Below are positions 16,115 to 23,803 of a stretch of 64,000 bases of DNA, piece after piece; the stretch's first letter is position 1; every line of letters begins with the position of its first letter. Source of the DNA: RBG-13-51-18 sp050014095 (GTDB lineage: Bacteria > Chloroflexota > Dehalococcoidia > Dehalococcoidales > RBG-16-60-22); NCBI GenBank assembly GCA_050014095.1, contig JBEKDZ010000001.1:1-64000 (forward strand), written 5' to 3'. Made by a program: the position numbers and the translations under genes. The notes below the pieces were generated by a model. The model was not told the origin of the DNA. It saw only the letters and a program-made list of their open reading frames with translations, and searched no databases.

Positions 16115-16381
16115 TTATATCAAACCTTTTCCCTTTAGTATTTTAATATAATCCTGTTTATTAATAATGCATTTTATTGCATCGTTTAATTGCTTTTCAT
16201 TCAATTTCATTTGCTGTCTTATGCTGTATTGCATCGGAAGCTCTCCGGAGCCCTTTGAGCGCCTTGTTCGTGTAATTATTTTTCCTTTATATTCAAACCA
16301 CGCCAACAAATCTCCACTATCACGAGTTTTAAACTCGAATTTTTTAACAACACGATCAAATTCATGTGCCTTAATCGTCAT
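16115..16381 (-). CDS. HicA-like small protein (possible toxin or nucleic-acid-binding partner)
   Basis: An 88-residue protein. The start ATG 16381 overlaps the upstream stop as ATGA, so the pair is translationally coupled. The N-terminal part (MTIKAHEFDRVVKKFEFKTRDSGDLLAWFEYKGKIITRTRRSKG) has the helix and three-strand order of small dsRNA-binding/HicA folds, with a basic TRTRRSKG loop. The C-terminus is helical (MKLNEKQLNDAIKCIINKQDYIKIL). The classic HicA His (GSHH or similar) is not evident, so toxicity is uncertain. Context with a HicB-like partner supports a toxin-antitoxin-like module. Confidence 0.5.
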   Translation of the reverse strand: MTIKAHEFDRVVKKFEFKTRDSGDLLAWFEYKGKIITRTRRSKGSGELPMQYSIRQQMKLNEKQLNDAIKCIINKQDYIKILKGKGLI

Positions 16382-16785
16382 CTCTTGGTTATCTTCTCTT
16401 TTAAAATCCCCCACACTTTTTTCAAATCCGCCCCTAAACGTTTCTGTTCTCGTTCTAGAGTAAAGAATAGTTCAGCGATTGCCCGTTGAAGATCAGCCAA
16501 AGCTTCAGACATATTCTCTCCAAAGCCAAATTCATTTACTTCTTCAGCTTCGGCTATTACTTTATTATTCTCAAAAGCAAATTTTACCCTTATGGGCACA
16601 TTAATTTTCAATCTACCATCTCTTAAAGTACCTACTAAAATCTCTTTATGTACCTCAGCATGAGGATATTTAAATATTTGAGTTAATAGGTTATCCAATA
16701 TGTGTTGAATTTCCGCTTTATCTTCTAGGGGTGCTGTAGGTAGTTGTTCCTTTGCAACTTTACCTTTTATCATTGCCTGGACCAT
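16378..16785 (-). CDS. HicB-like partner protein
   Basis: A 135-residue protein overlapping the downstream HicA-like gene by four bases. The middle portion (VPIRVKFAFENNKVIAEAEEVNEFGFGENMSEALADLQRAIAELFFTL) recalls the partial RNase H-like fold of HicB antitoxins, where a strand pair and E.N.FG.G.--EA---L follow. The N-terminal 45 residues are an additional helix-rich segment. No C-terminal HTH or ribbon-helix-helix is seen, unlike most HicB proteins. Antitoxin or cofactor role by context. Confidence 0.5.
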   Translation of the reverse strand: MVQAMIKGKVAKEQLPTAPLEDKAEIQHILDNLLTQIFKYPHAEVHKEILVGTLRDGRLKINVPIRVKFAFENNKVIAEAEEVNEFGFGENMSEALADLQRAIAELFFTLEREQKRLGADLKKVWGILKEKITKR

Positions 16786-16797
16786 AATTGTCTCCCT

Positions 16798-17217
16798 CTA
16801 TGTTTTTTGCTTCATTTTTATCGTATCAATATACGTTGAACCTAGAAATATATCATTAGCCCATATTTGAAATTCGTAACGCCCCTCTTGTGGAATAGGT
16901 AAAGGGGGAAAATGTATGATAACATTCATTGATTGAAGTTTGTCCTTAGACTGTAACTCAGCATCTGCTTTCGCTATTACTTTCCCTGAGCCAACTTGCA
17001 CATATCGTACTTCTGTTCTATAGTAACCTTCTGCGTCCGTTATCCTCATATATAAAGACACCTGACGCGAGGTAGGAAATGTACCAACATGCACTCTATC
17101 AAAAACACCAATAAGATTATTTTTACCAGTGCTTGGATCAGTTACTGCTACATCACACACAATTGCAGCAATTAAAACTGGGACAATGTTACTAAGAATC
17201 CTTTTTCCTTGTGTCAT
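16798..17217 (-). CDS. DUF6941-like protein
   Basis: A 139-residue beta-rich protein (IAAIVCDVAVTDPSTGKNNLIGVFDRV, FPT, YRTEVRYVQVGSGKVIAKADAELQ, FPPLPIPQEGRYEFQIWANDIFLGSTYIDTI) with the order of strands I associate with DUF6941 proteins. These are found beside accessory and mobile genes, and their function is unknown. It heads the short leftward operon with the HicB/HicA-like pair (12 bases apart). The region is visibly richer in AT than the neighbouring terminase gene, consistent with separate acquisition. Confidence 0.5.
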   Translation of the reverse strand: MTQGKRILSNIVPVLIAAIVCDVAVTDPSTGKNNLIGVFDRVHVGTFPTSRQVSLYMRITDAEGYYRTEVRYVQVGSGKVIAKADAELQSKDKLQSMNVIIHFPPLPIPQEGRYEFQIWANDIFLGSTYIDTIKMKQKT

Positions 17218-17276
17218 ATGTTTATAAATAGTTAAAATAATGATGTTTTTTAGAAAAGTTATTATTTGGTGCTAAT

Positions 17277-17305
17277 AGTAAACCATTAAAATATCTACTT
17301 GTCAA
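17277..17305 (-). promoter_or_regulatory. Promoter of the DUF6941/HicB/HicA-like operon
   Basis: Read leftward: TTGACA (17300-17305), a 17-base spacer and TTTACT (17277-17282), within a very AT-rich gap between the terminase gene and the operon. The -35 box is perfect and the -10 box is weak. Confidence 0.5.
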
Positions 17306-17350
17306 CAAAGAGACCTTTTATATTTAGTATACTTTTTAAGTGTAACACTA

Positions 17351-18751
17351 CTATATACTAACTGTAAAATCATCACTCCCCCTTGCCCCTCTCGGCTGAT
17401 AAAGTCTCGCCGCCTCTACCCCCAAGGCCAGACTCATCAAGAAGTCGTCGTGCCCCTGCGACGGCTCGACATAGAAGTTCATCGTCTGGCTCGCTCGATA
17501 CTGGCTGCGTGCTTTTTCCATCTCAAAGCAAAACTCTTTATGTTCCTCGCTCCCGTCTCCTTTATACACTTTAAGTCTGCCGGAGTTTATTGCCGCCAGC
17601 AGGTTGAACCCCAGCTCGCTTTTAGATTTCTGCGTGAAAGTGAACGGCGTTACCCTTGACCCTAGCGCCTTACGCAAAAATGATGCCACCGGTTCGCCCA
17701 CCCCCGTCGCATCAACAACAATTCTCCGGCAATGCCATACGTTCTTTAATATATCCACGAGCTGTGGGTAAAGCTCCGTATGCTTTCTCCCCACCCACCG
17801 GTAATGCTCCACGATTCTAATTTTCGACTCTTTATTCACCGTGTCGCATCCCGAAAAATCCAGCTCCCCAATCGTCATTACCGTCGCGTCCCGCTTAGGA
17901 TTGGACGTCATCATAGCTTCGTCGTTTTCCTCTTCCCCGGCTAAATCTATGCCCGCCACATATACCTTCCCCACGTCCCCTCTTCTTAATCTCGCGTGTT
18001 CCCCCTGTAGCTGCTCCCGCTGCTGCACGCTTAAAAACCCACCCCCACCATGTATCGGCAACAACCGGTACTGCGTTAGAAAAAGCGGATGGTTCTCGCC
18101 TAATCTCTCCCGCTCCGCCTGCACATAGGCAAGGTAATCTGGATTATACTCGGCCACTGCTTCCCAGTCGTAGTGGAAGTGACGTTTCACGCCGTCCTGC
18201 CGTTCCAGCTCAAGGTTCTTCTGCTTCACCTCTTCTAATAAAGTCATGTCGTCCCAGGTCGTCCCATAATGCACCGTGGTCACATTGGTCGTCGCCCCCA
18301 TCGGCTTGAACTCCTTGCTGTATTTGTCCTTGCTCACGTCCTGCGATTCATCGATTTCGAGGAGGATATGTGCCGTATTGCCGACCACATTGGCTGATTC
18401 GTCAGCCGAGAGGAAGATGGCGCGGGCGCTTCCGAGCTTGATGATGTAGCCGAGTTCCGCTTCCCAAATTCCGGCAAACCCGGCATCGTTGAGCCTGTCC
18501 TTCAGCCGCATCATGGAGATAACCGTCTGCGGCTTGAACGTCGGCGAGCATTTTACCAGGTTCTTGGGTTCCAGCATGTGCAGGGTCAACAACAATAATT
18601 CCAGTTGCGCCGAAAGTTCATTCTTGCCTCCCTGCCGCGCGATTTCCACGGAAAAGGTCAGTCCCTTCTTCCCGAAAACGCTATCCAGTATCGCTAATGC
18701 CACCTCCCGCTGGTAGGGTCGCAGCTGATTTATCACTTTATTTTCATCCAT
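17351..18751 (-). CDS. Phage terminase large subunit
   Basis: A 466-residue DNA-packaging motor. The ATPase half has a Walker A-like EIARQGGKNE (residues 36-45; the usual GxxGxGKS/T is degenerate, as in several terminases), Walker B ILLEIDE (129-135) and a coupling motif HYGTTWD (161-167). The nuclease half shows the RNase H-like acidic set: Asp269 (AGIDLAGE), Asp347 (VVDATGVGE) and Asp435/Asp436 (GHDDFLMSL). Length and motif spacing are normal, so it is probably functional. It lies 6.8 kb from the portal gene with cargo in between, which is unusual since these genes are normally adjacent. Confidence 0.9.
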   Translation of the reverse strand: MDENKVINQLRPYQREVALAILDSVFGKKGLTFSVEIARQGGKNELSAQLELLLLTLHMLEPKNLVKCSPTFKPQTVISMMRLKDRLNDAGFAGIWEAELGYIIKLGSARAIFLSADESANVVGNTAHILLEIDESQDVSKDKYSKEFKPMGATTNVTTVHYGTTWDDMTLLEEVKQKNLELERQDGVKRHFHYDWEAVAEYNPDYLAYVQAERERLGENHPLFLTQYRLLPIHGGGGFLSVQQREQLQGEHARLRRGDVGKVYVAGIDLAGEEENDEAMMTSNPKRDATVMTIGELDFSGCDTVNKESKIRIVEHYRWVGRKHTELYPQLVDILKNVWHCRRIVVDATGVGEPVASFLRKALGSRVTPFTFTQKSKSELGFNLLAAINSGRLKVYKGDGSEEHKEFCFEMEKARSQYRASQTMNFYVEPSQGHDDFLMSLALGVEAARLYQPRGARGSDDFTVSI

Positions 18752-19045
18752 TTTATTCCCCGCGTCATTCCCGACCCGATCGGGAATCCAGTCTATCCTT
18801 TCTTATCTTCAACATTATCCCTGTCATCTTGAGCGTAGCGAAGAATCCCCGGGGAAGGACGTTTCTCTTTCGTAAAAGGGAAAGACAAAGAGATATTCCG
18901 CCATAAAAATATTAACGTAAATGTCCCATCTCCACCACTCAATTTTGTCGCCCTTCCTCCAACTGTCTACTGTATCCCGTTAACTGCTCATTCACTCGTT
19001 TGCTATTATCCCTTACCCGTTATAGAATAGGCTACGGAGAAAGCC
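18752..19045. repeat. Intergenic region with dispersed repeats at the right edge of the phage region
   Basis: A 294-base gap without a credible gene. It holds a TTCCCGA...TCGGGAA hairpin (about 18769-18787), a single TGTCATCTTGAGCG...GAAGAATC copy (18821-18846) and a CTGTCTACTGT-type low-complexity tract (about 18962-18985). No tRNA, attachment-like direct repeat or integrase remnant was found here. Confidence 0.5.
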
Positions 19046-19741
19046 ATGCCTGTCACCAAACAGCTCTATGAACTGCAGGAAATCGATACCGATATTGAAC
19101 ACACGCAGCAAACCCTTAATCTCAAGAACAGTCAACTCGGTAAAAGGGATTTGTTGGATATCGCCTTAACCCACCTAACCGCTGAACAGAAAAACCTCGA
19201 GGGACTCAAACACCAGCGTCGTGAAGCGGAAGCTGAACTCGATGATGTGACCAGTAAAATCGCCGCTGCCAATCAGCAGCTCTACGGCGGCAGAATCACC
19301 AACTCCAAAGAGCTAGCCAACCTCCAGCATGAAGTGAACACCCTGAAAGATATCAACGACCAGCTGGAGACCAAAGCCCTGGAAGTTATCGACCGTATGG
19401 AAGCCGCGGAAAAGACCGTAGCCGCCGCTGCCGTCGACCTACAGAAGCTTGAGATGGAATGGCAGCAGCAGCAAAAACAGCTTGCCGCCGACATTGAGCT
19501 TTTAAAGAAAACCCTCACCGACCTTGCGGAAAACCGTCGCCAGCTTGTTTCCCAGATCGAGTCCCCCGCAATAAAACTCTATGAAAGAGTCCGTCAGCAA
19601 AAAAAACAGGCTGTCGCTAAGGTAGAACAGGGTATCTGCCGCGCCTGCCGCATATCAATTTCGGCGAGCAATCTTCAAAAAGCCCGCAGCGGACAGCCCG
19701 TGCAGTGTGGTTCTTGCGGTCGTATTCTGTTTATCTCTTGA
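19046..19741 (+). CDS. Coiled-coil protein with C4 zinc ribbon
   Basis: A 231-residue protein. Residues about 10-185 are a long heptad-rich hairpin coiled coil (LKDINDQLETKALEVIDRM and similar). The C-terminus carries two Cys pairs (GICRACRISIS and VQCGSCGRILFI), the zf-RING_7/CT398-type zinc ribbon. Related proteins bind nucleic acid or act as adaptors (CT398 binds sigma-54 and Rab in Chlamydia, as known for the family). It overlaps the following RNase H gene by one base (TGATG), so the pair is co-translated. A nucleic-acid-linked role is inferred. Confidence 0.8.
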   Translation: MPVTKQLYELQEIDTDIEHTQQTLNLKNSQLGKRDLLDIALTHLTAEQKNLEGLKHQRREAEAELDDVTSKIAAANQQLYGGRITNSKELANLQHEVNTLKDINDQLETKALEVIDRMEAAEKTVAAAAVDLQKLEMEWQQQQKQLAADIELLKKTLTDLAENRRQLVSQIESPAIKLYERVRQQKKQAVAKVEQGICRACRISISASNLQKARSGQPVQCGSCGRILFIS

Positions 19742-20148
19742 TGAATATCAACAAAGTGACTATCTATACCGACGGCGCCGCCCGGGGCAACCCGGGTCCT
19801 GCCGCTATTGGTATTGCTATTCAAGACCAAGCCGGTAGTACCATCGCCACCATCTCACGCCGACTCGGTATCACCACCAATAATCAGGCAGAATATCAGG
19901 CTATTATAGCCGCGTTGGAAAAAGCCACCAGTCTCGGCGCTAAAAACGTAATCCTTAAGTCGGACTCCGAGCTTGTGGTGAAGCAAATCAATGGACTCTA
20001 TAAGATAAAAAAAACCGCCCTCCGCCCACTCTATCAGCAGGTAGTCCAACTCATCGGCTCGCTGGAAAGTTTTGCCATCTCCTACATCCCCCGCGAGCAA
20101 AACGCCGCGGCGGACGCTTTAGCCAACCGGGCTTTGGACGATAGATAA
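19741..20148 (+). CDS. Ribonuclease HI family protein
   Basis: A 135-residue protein that should cut RNA in RNA-DNA hybrids. The active-site acids are all present: Asp in IYTDGAARGNPGPA, Glu in NNQAEYQAI, Asp in LKSDSELVVKQ, and the last Asp in AAADALANRA. It has the short form seen in archaea-like or YpdQ-type RNase HI without the basic handle. The start ATG at 19741 shares its A with the stop of the zinc-ribbon gene. Confidence 0.88.
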   Translation: MNINKVTIYTDGAARGNPGPAAIGIAIQDQAGSTIATISRRLGITTNNQAEYQAIIAALEKATSLGAKNVILKSDSELVVKQINGLYKIKKTALRPLYQQVVQLIGSLESFAISYIPREQNAAADALANRALDDR

Positions 20149-20177
20149 ATTCAACAAAATGTTAAACAGTTGCTTCT

Positions 20178-21170
20178 TCATTTCTTTGGGGGCGGCGCGC
20201 CGGGCATCCCAGTAGGTTTTACCCAAGTGATATCTTTCCTGGCTTGAGCAAAACCTACATCTCCCATATTCGCGTATGGACCAGGAGCTGGACCTTGCCG
20301 TTTCGCCATCTCCTCGAACATTTTTCTCATTTGTTCTTCTTGTTTTTTAATACCTTCAGCGCTGGCATAGTTGACAATTCGTTCAAGGGTATTCCTCAAC
20401 ATCTGCTCTGGATTCGGGACGGGAATTATGTAGAGCACATCTTCCTCAATCCCTTTCTTGAGAATCTTAGCCAGCTCCACCGGTTCAATGCCCTGCGCAT
20501 GAATAGTGCGTAGAAAATCAATCGTCTTTTCCGTAACGTTATAGCCGGTATTTTCCAGATTTTTTGGTCGCGTGTAAACCGCCTCGGCGATGTTGGACTT
20601 AATATTTCCCGGGCACAGGCAGGATACGCCGATGCCATATGGCTTAAGCGCCTGATAATAGCTTTCCATGAGATTATTCACGGCCGCTTTGGCGGCGGAA
20701 TAGGGCGCCGTGGTGGCGCCGCCCATAAAACCTCCCATCGAGGAAGTTGTGGCGATATGACCACCCTTACCGGCTTTTATCATCCTCGGCACGAAAGTCA
20801 CCATACCGTTGATGACACCGCCAAGACAAACGCCGATTACCCAGTCGTAATCTTCAAACGTCGAGGCTTCCGCCGGACCGAATGTATTTACCCCCGCCGT
20901 ATTGAAGAGAAGCTGCGGGGGCGAGCCGAACACCTTTTCCACCTCATCGGCCGCCGCGGCATACGCTTTGCGGTCCGTAATATCCAGCTTTATCGTGTGA
21001 ACCGGCACTTTTTTATCTTTGAAATACGCCTTTGCTTCGTCAAGATGATCCTGGCGTACATCCGCGATTACAATCTTGCAGCCCGCCTCACCAAATACCT
21101 TTGCCTGCCCTAAGCCAGCGCCTGACGCGCCACCGGTGATAAATGCAACCTTGCCCGTAAAATCTTTCAT
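20178..21170 (-). CDS. SDR-family NAD(P)-dependent oxidoreductase
   Basis: A 330-residue classical short-chain dehydrogenase. The start is ATG 21170, with GGAGGGAAGT just upstream, rather than the further upstream in-frame codon at 21224. Cofactor motif TGGASGAGLG is at about residues 11-20; an Asp after the second strand (IVIADVRQ) suggests NAD preference. NTAGVN, catalytic Ser in TTSSMGG and YSAAK follow. A C-terminal extension of about 60 residues ends in a proline-rich tail (GMPGAPPPKK), longer than typical SDRs. The substrate cannot be read from sequence. A palindromic operator-like site lies immediately upstream of its start. Confidence 0.85.
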   Translation of the reverse strand: MKDFTGKVAFITGGASGAGLGQAKVFGEAGCKIVIADVRQDHLDEAKAYFKDKKVPVHTIKLDITDRKAYAAAADEVEKVFGSPPQLLFNTAGVNTFGPAEASTFEDYDWVIGVCLGGVINGMVTFVPRMIKAGKGGHIATTSSMGGFMGGATTAPYSAAKAAVNNLMESYYQALKPYGIGVSCLCPGNIKSNIAEAVYTRPKNLENTGYNVTEKTIDFLRTIHAQGIEPVELAKILKKGIEEDVLYIIPVPNPEQMLRNTLERIVNYASAEGIKKQEEQMRKMFEEMAKRQGPAPGPYANMGDVGFAQARKDITWVKPTGMPGAPPPKK

Positions 21171-21179
21171 ACTTCCCTC

Positions 21180-21199
21180 CGATATATTGTTATATAGCG
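21180..21199 (-). promoter_or_regulatory. Operator-like dyad upstream of the SDR gene
   Basis: CGATATAT-TGTT-ATATAGCG, eight-base arms with one mismatch around four bases, placed 10-29 bases before the SDR start codon. The same arms with spacer CGTC occur at 61361-61380 before the ECF-S gene. The size and form fit a TetR- or GntR-type repressor site. Confidence 0.45.
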
Positions 21200-21320
21200 T
21201 AATATAAATGGTAACAATTTGCAAATTCTGACCTCCCGATTACTATATACTGTTAACCCGCTCTTTCCCCCATTGACTCTCTCCCTCCCTACATAATCCT
21301 TTCCCCGAACGGGGCGTCCA

Positions 21321-21426
21321 AGAGGGGTGCAGACCCCTCTTTAATAATAACCCCCCTCTCCAAACATATGAATCAGAGTCTTTTTCTTTCTTTGGTTTGG
21401 AGAGGGGGAAAGGGGGTAAGGCAAAA
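21321..21426. repeat. Multi-hairpin intergenic element, copy A
   Basis: Within the 305-base gap between the SDR gene and rnpB, two hairpins lie side by side. The first is AGAGGGGT-GCAG-ACCCCTCT (21321-21340). The second has 14-base arms CCCCCTCTCCAAAC and GTTTGGAGAGGGGG (21352-21365, 21395-21408) around a 29-base loop, ending GGGGGTAAGGC. Copy C at 61185-61286 has identical 14-base arms and the same loop length. Apparent reading frames here are by-products of the repeat. Confidence 0.75.
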
Positions 21427-21529
21427 ATAGCTTTCCCTCCTTTGGTTATTGTATTTTGTCTCTTGGTCATTTCAATCCTTCCCCTCCCCCCATTGACTAT
21501 CCTCCTCCCCTCAACTACACTGTAATCGG

Positions 21530-21897
21530 GTCAAGTAAACCGGGTGACCGCTCCTTCTTCGGAAGGAGAGGAAAGTCCGAACTCCGCCGGGTAGGATGCT
21601 GGGTAACGCCCAGGAGGGGCGACCCTACGGAAAGTGCCACAGAAACAAACCGCCCCCCGATTCATCGGGGAGCAAGGGTGAAATGGCGAGGTAAGAGCTC
21701 ACCAGCGACCGGGCGACCGGTCGGCTGTGCAAACCCCATCCGGAGCAAGACCAAATAGAGGGACGATGGGACGCCCGGCCTGTTCCCAGGGTTGGTCGCT
21801 CGAGCCTTCTGGTAACGGAAGGACTAGATAGATGGTCACCATCCCGATAAGCGCAAGCGCATCGGGATACAGAACTCGGCTTACAGGTTTACTTGGC
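21530..21897 (+). ncRNA. rnpB: RNase P RNA (bacterial type A)
   Basis: The catalytic RNA of RNase P, which matures tRNA 5' ends. Recognisable conserved parts in order are GAGGAAAGTCCGAACTCC, ACAGAAAC, GGTAAGAGCTCACCAG, GGAGCAAGACCAAATAG, AGATAGATGGTCACC and ACAGAACTCGGCTTAC. The ends were set by helix P1: GTCAAGTAAACC at 21530-21541 pairs with GGTTTACTTGGC at 21886-21897. P12 (CCCCGATTCATCGGGG) and P19 (ATCCCGAT...ATCGGGAT) have the same arms as short hairpins dispersed elsewhere in the window. The reading frames that cross this region are not genes. Confidence 0.93.
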
Positions 21898-21982
21898 TCG
21901 CCTGCTGGTGATACGGCTTTAGCTGAAGCTATGACTGTATCATGTTATAATGTTACTCGTAATAGTACAGGAACAATGTAAT

Positions 21983-22438
21983 ATGCTAAAAAATATCTTG
22001 CGGTTTTTTAAATTGAGAAAAGTGGTGGTGGCTACGGGGGGAGGCTTCGACCCGCTTCATGAGGGGCATATCAGATTATTCCAAGAAGCCAAAAAGTTAG
22101 GCGATGTTCTTGTCGTAATGTTAAATAGTGACGCGCAGCTAATCAAGAAAAAGGGCAGCACGTTCTATCCCTCACAGCACGAAAGAAAAGAGATAGTGGA
22201 AAGCGTCAAATACGTAGATAAAGTAATAATCGACCCCGGCAAGGATGTCACCTGTGAAGCAGCATTAAGAATGGTCAAGCCCGATATTTTAGCTAAAGGT
22301 GGCGATAGGTCAGCCAGCCAGATGCCGGAGATTGAACTAAAGGTTTGTGAAGAACTGGGCATCAAAATCGTCTACAACGTCGGTGGCGAGAAAGTGCAAT
22401 CCAGCTCATGGTTGCTGAAAAGAGCTAAAGGAAATTAA
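21983..22438 (+). CDS. Cytidylyltransferase-family nucleotidyltransferase (RfaE2/TagD-like)
   Basis: A 151-residue protein of the nucleotidyltransferase superfamily. The start ATG 21983 (MLKNILRFFKLRKVVVATGG) is chosen because it directly precedes the first Rossmann strand. The signature GGFDPLHEGHIRLF carries the HxGH motif, and a later KGSTFYPSQHERKEIV resembles the ISTTKI-equivalent region, followed by PDILAKGGDRSA. Members activate heptose phosphate or glycerol-3-phosphate with CTP or ATP. The kinase half of RfaE is absent and the substrate is undetermined. Confidence 0.8.
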   Translation: MLKNILRFFKLRKVVVATGGGFDPLHEGHIRLFQEAKKLGDVLVVMLNSDAQLIKKKGSTFYPSQHERKEIVESVKYVDKVIIDPGKDVTCEAALRMVKPDILAKGGDRSASQMPEIELKVCEELGIKIVYNVGGEKVQSSSWLLKRAKGN

Positions 22439-22645
22439 CATCCCTGAAACTGCTGGAACTATCTAGCGGTCATTTGAAAATCAGCCAACACTCATCCCTC
22501 ATCATCCCATTCCTCATTCGTTCTCTCGCTGGAATTTCAATAAACTGTTGCTGCCTTAAGATAGGCTCATTGTGGTATGATAAATAGAAGTAATATACTT
22601 TCTATCACGAGATACAGTCACCAAACATAAAGGGAGAATAATCTC

Positions 22646-23791
22646 ATGTTTAAGTCATCAAAAATCATTATCATCGCGGTGTTGGTCATCATTGTTGCCC
22701 TGTCTTTCGGCGTCGGTTTTATTACCGGCGAGAGAAATTTGCCGGTAAAAGCAACTGGACTCGATGTCGTTGACCAGGCATGGAACTATCTATTATCAGA
22801 CTATGTTGATCAGACTAAGCTGGATTCAGAAAATATGACCCGCGCTGCCATCGAAGGTATTGTTAATACGCTCAACGACCCCTATACCACTTACCTGACA
22901 AAATCGCAACTAAATGAGTTCTTGACCGGTATACAAGGCAAATACGCTGGCATCGGCGCGGTGGTCACTTCTCAAGATGAAAAGATTATGATTGTCAACG
23001 TCTTTCCTGGTTCACCAGCAGAAAAAGCCGGCCTTAAATCGGGCGATACCATTCTGGAAATCAACAGTGAAATAGCTACCGGACTGAATTTGGATGTTGC
23101 CGTCGGGAAAATCCGAGGTCCGGCAGACACCACCGTCACACTCCTCATCCTTCACCAGAACGAGACCGAACCGGTAACGATAGAGATAACCCGCGCTAAT
23201 GTGGAATTACCCAGTGTTTATTACAAAATGCAGGGAGATATTGCCTGTATTTTCCTTCTCCAGTTCACCGAGCGTACGGAAAACGAGTTGGCAACCATAA
23301 TGAAACAGCTGAAAGAAGCTAACCCAAAAGGCATCGTTCTGGATTTACGCGGCAATCCCGGCGGCTTGCTCGATATCGCCGTTCAGGTAGCCAGCAACTT
23401 TATCCCTAAAGGCATCATCGTTAAAATTCGGAGTAAAGATGGCTCCATCGAAACACGCGAAGCGGTTTCCGGACTTGAAACAACCGACCTGCCCATGGTA
23501 GCGTTGGTCAACCAGTTCAGCGCCAGTGGCGCCGAGGTCCTGACCGGAGCTTTGCAGGACCATCAGCGGGCACTTATCGCCGGCAATACCACTTACGGTA
23601 AAGGCAGCGTCAACATGCCCATCCAGCTTAACGATGGCTCTGGACTGTATATCACTATCGCCCGATGGCTCACGCCCCATGACCGACTTATCGAAGGACA
23701 GGGTATTGATCCTGATGTAAAGCTGGATTTAACCTGGGATGCCGAGCTGCAGTGGGCAATCGACTATTTATCAGGTAAGTCTTCACAGTAA
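22646..23791 (+). CDS. S41 carboxy-terminal processing protease (CtpA-like)
   Basis: A 381-residue exported serine peptidase with an N-terminal membrane anchor (IIIIAVLVIIVALSFGVGFITG). The PDZ domain spans about 95-180 (KYAGIGAVV, VFPGSPAEKAGLKSGDTILEING-like). The peptidase domain has GIVLDLRGNPGG, catalytic Ser in NQFSASGAEVL and the catalytic Lys in GNTTYGKGSVN. It degrades or trims proteins by recognising C-termini at the outer face of the membrane. It is 12 bases upstream of the macrodomain gene with a good intervening site (AAGGAGGAG), so the two are probably co-transcribed. Confidence 0.92.
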   Translation: MFKSSKIIIIAVLVIIVALSFGVGFITGERNLPVKATGLDVVDQAWNYLLSDYVDQTKLDSENMTRAAIEGIVNTLNDPYTTYLTKSQLNEFLTGIQGKYAGIGAVVTSQDEKIMIVNVFPGSPAEKAGLKSGDTILEINSEIATGLNLDVAVGKIRGPADTTVTLLILHQNETEPVTIEITRANVELPSVYYKMQGDIACIFLLQFTERTENELATIMKQLKEANPKGIVLDLRGNPGGLLDIAVQVASNFIPKGIIVKIRSKDGSIETREAVSGLETTDLPMVALVNQFSASGAEVLTGALQDHQRALIAGNTTYGKGSVNMPIQLNDGSGLYITIARWLTPHDRLIEGQGIDPDVKLDLTWDAELQWAIDYLSGKSSQ

Positions 23792-23803
23792 GGAGGAGCA
23801 GAC

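Noticed and set aside
18752..19045. Prophage attachment site
   Set aside because: No tRNA gene and no direct repeat shared with the left edge could be found.
21243..21470. Leftward 75-residue reading frame between SDR gene and rnpB
   Set aside because: It is the translation of the multi-hairpin repeat; Pro/Lys-rich with no domain and no ribosome site.
21456..21758. Rightward 100-residue reading frame across RNase P RNA
   Set aside because: The region is explained fully by rnpB secondary structure and conserved motifs.
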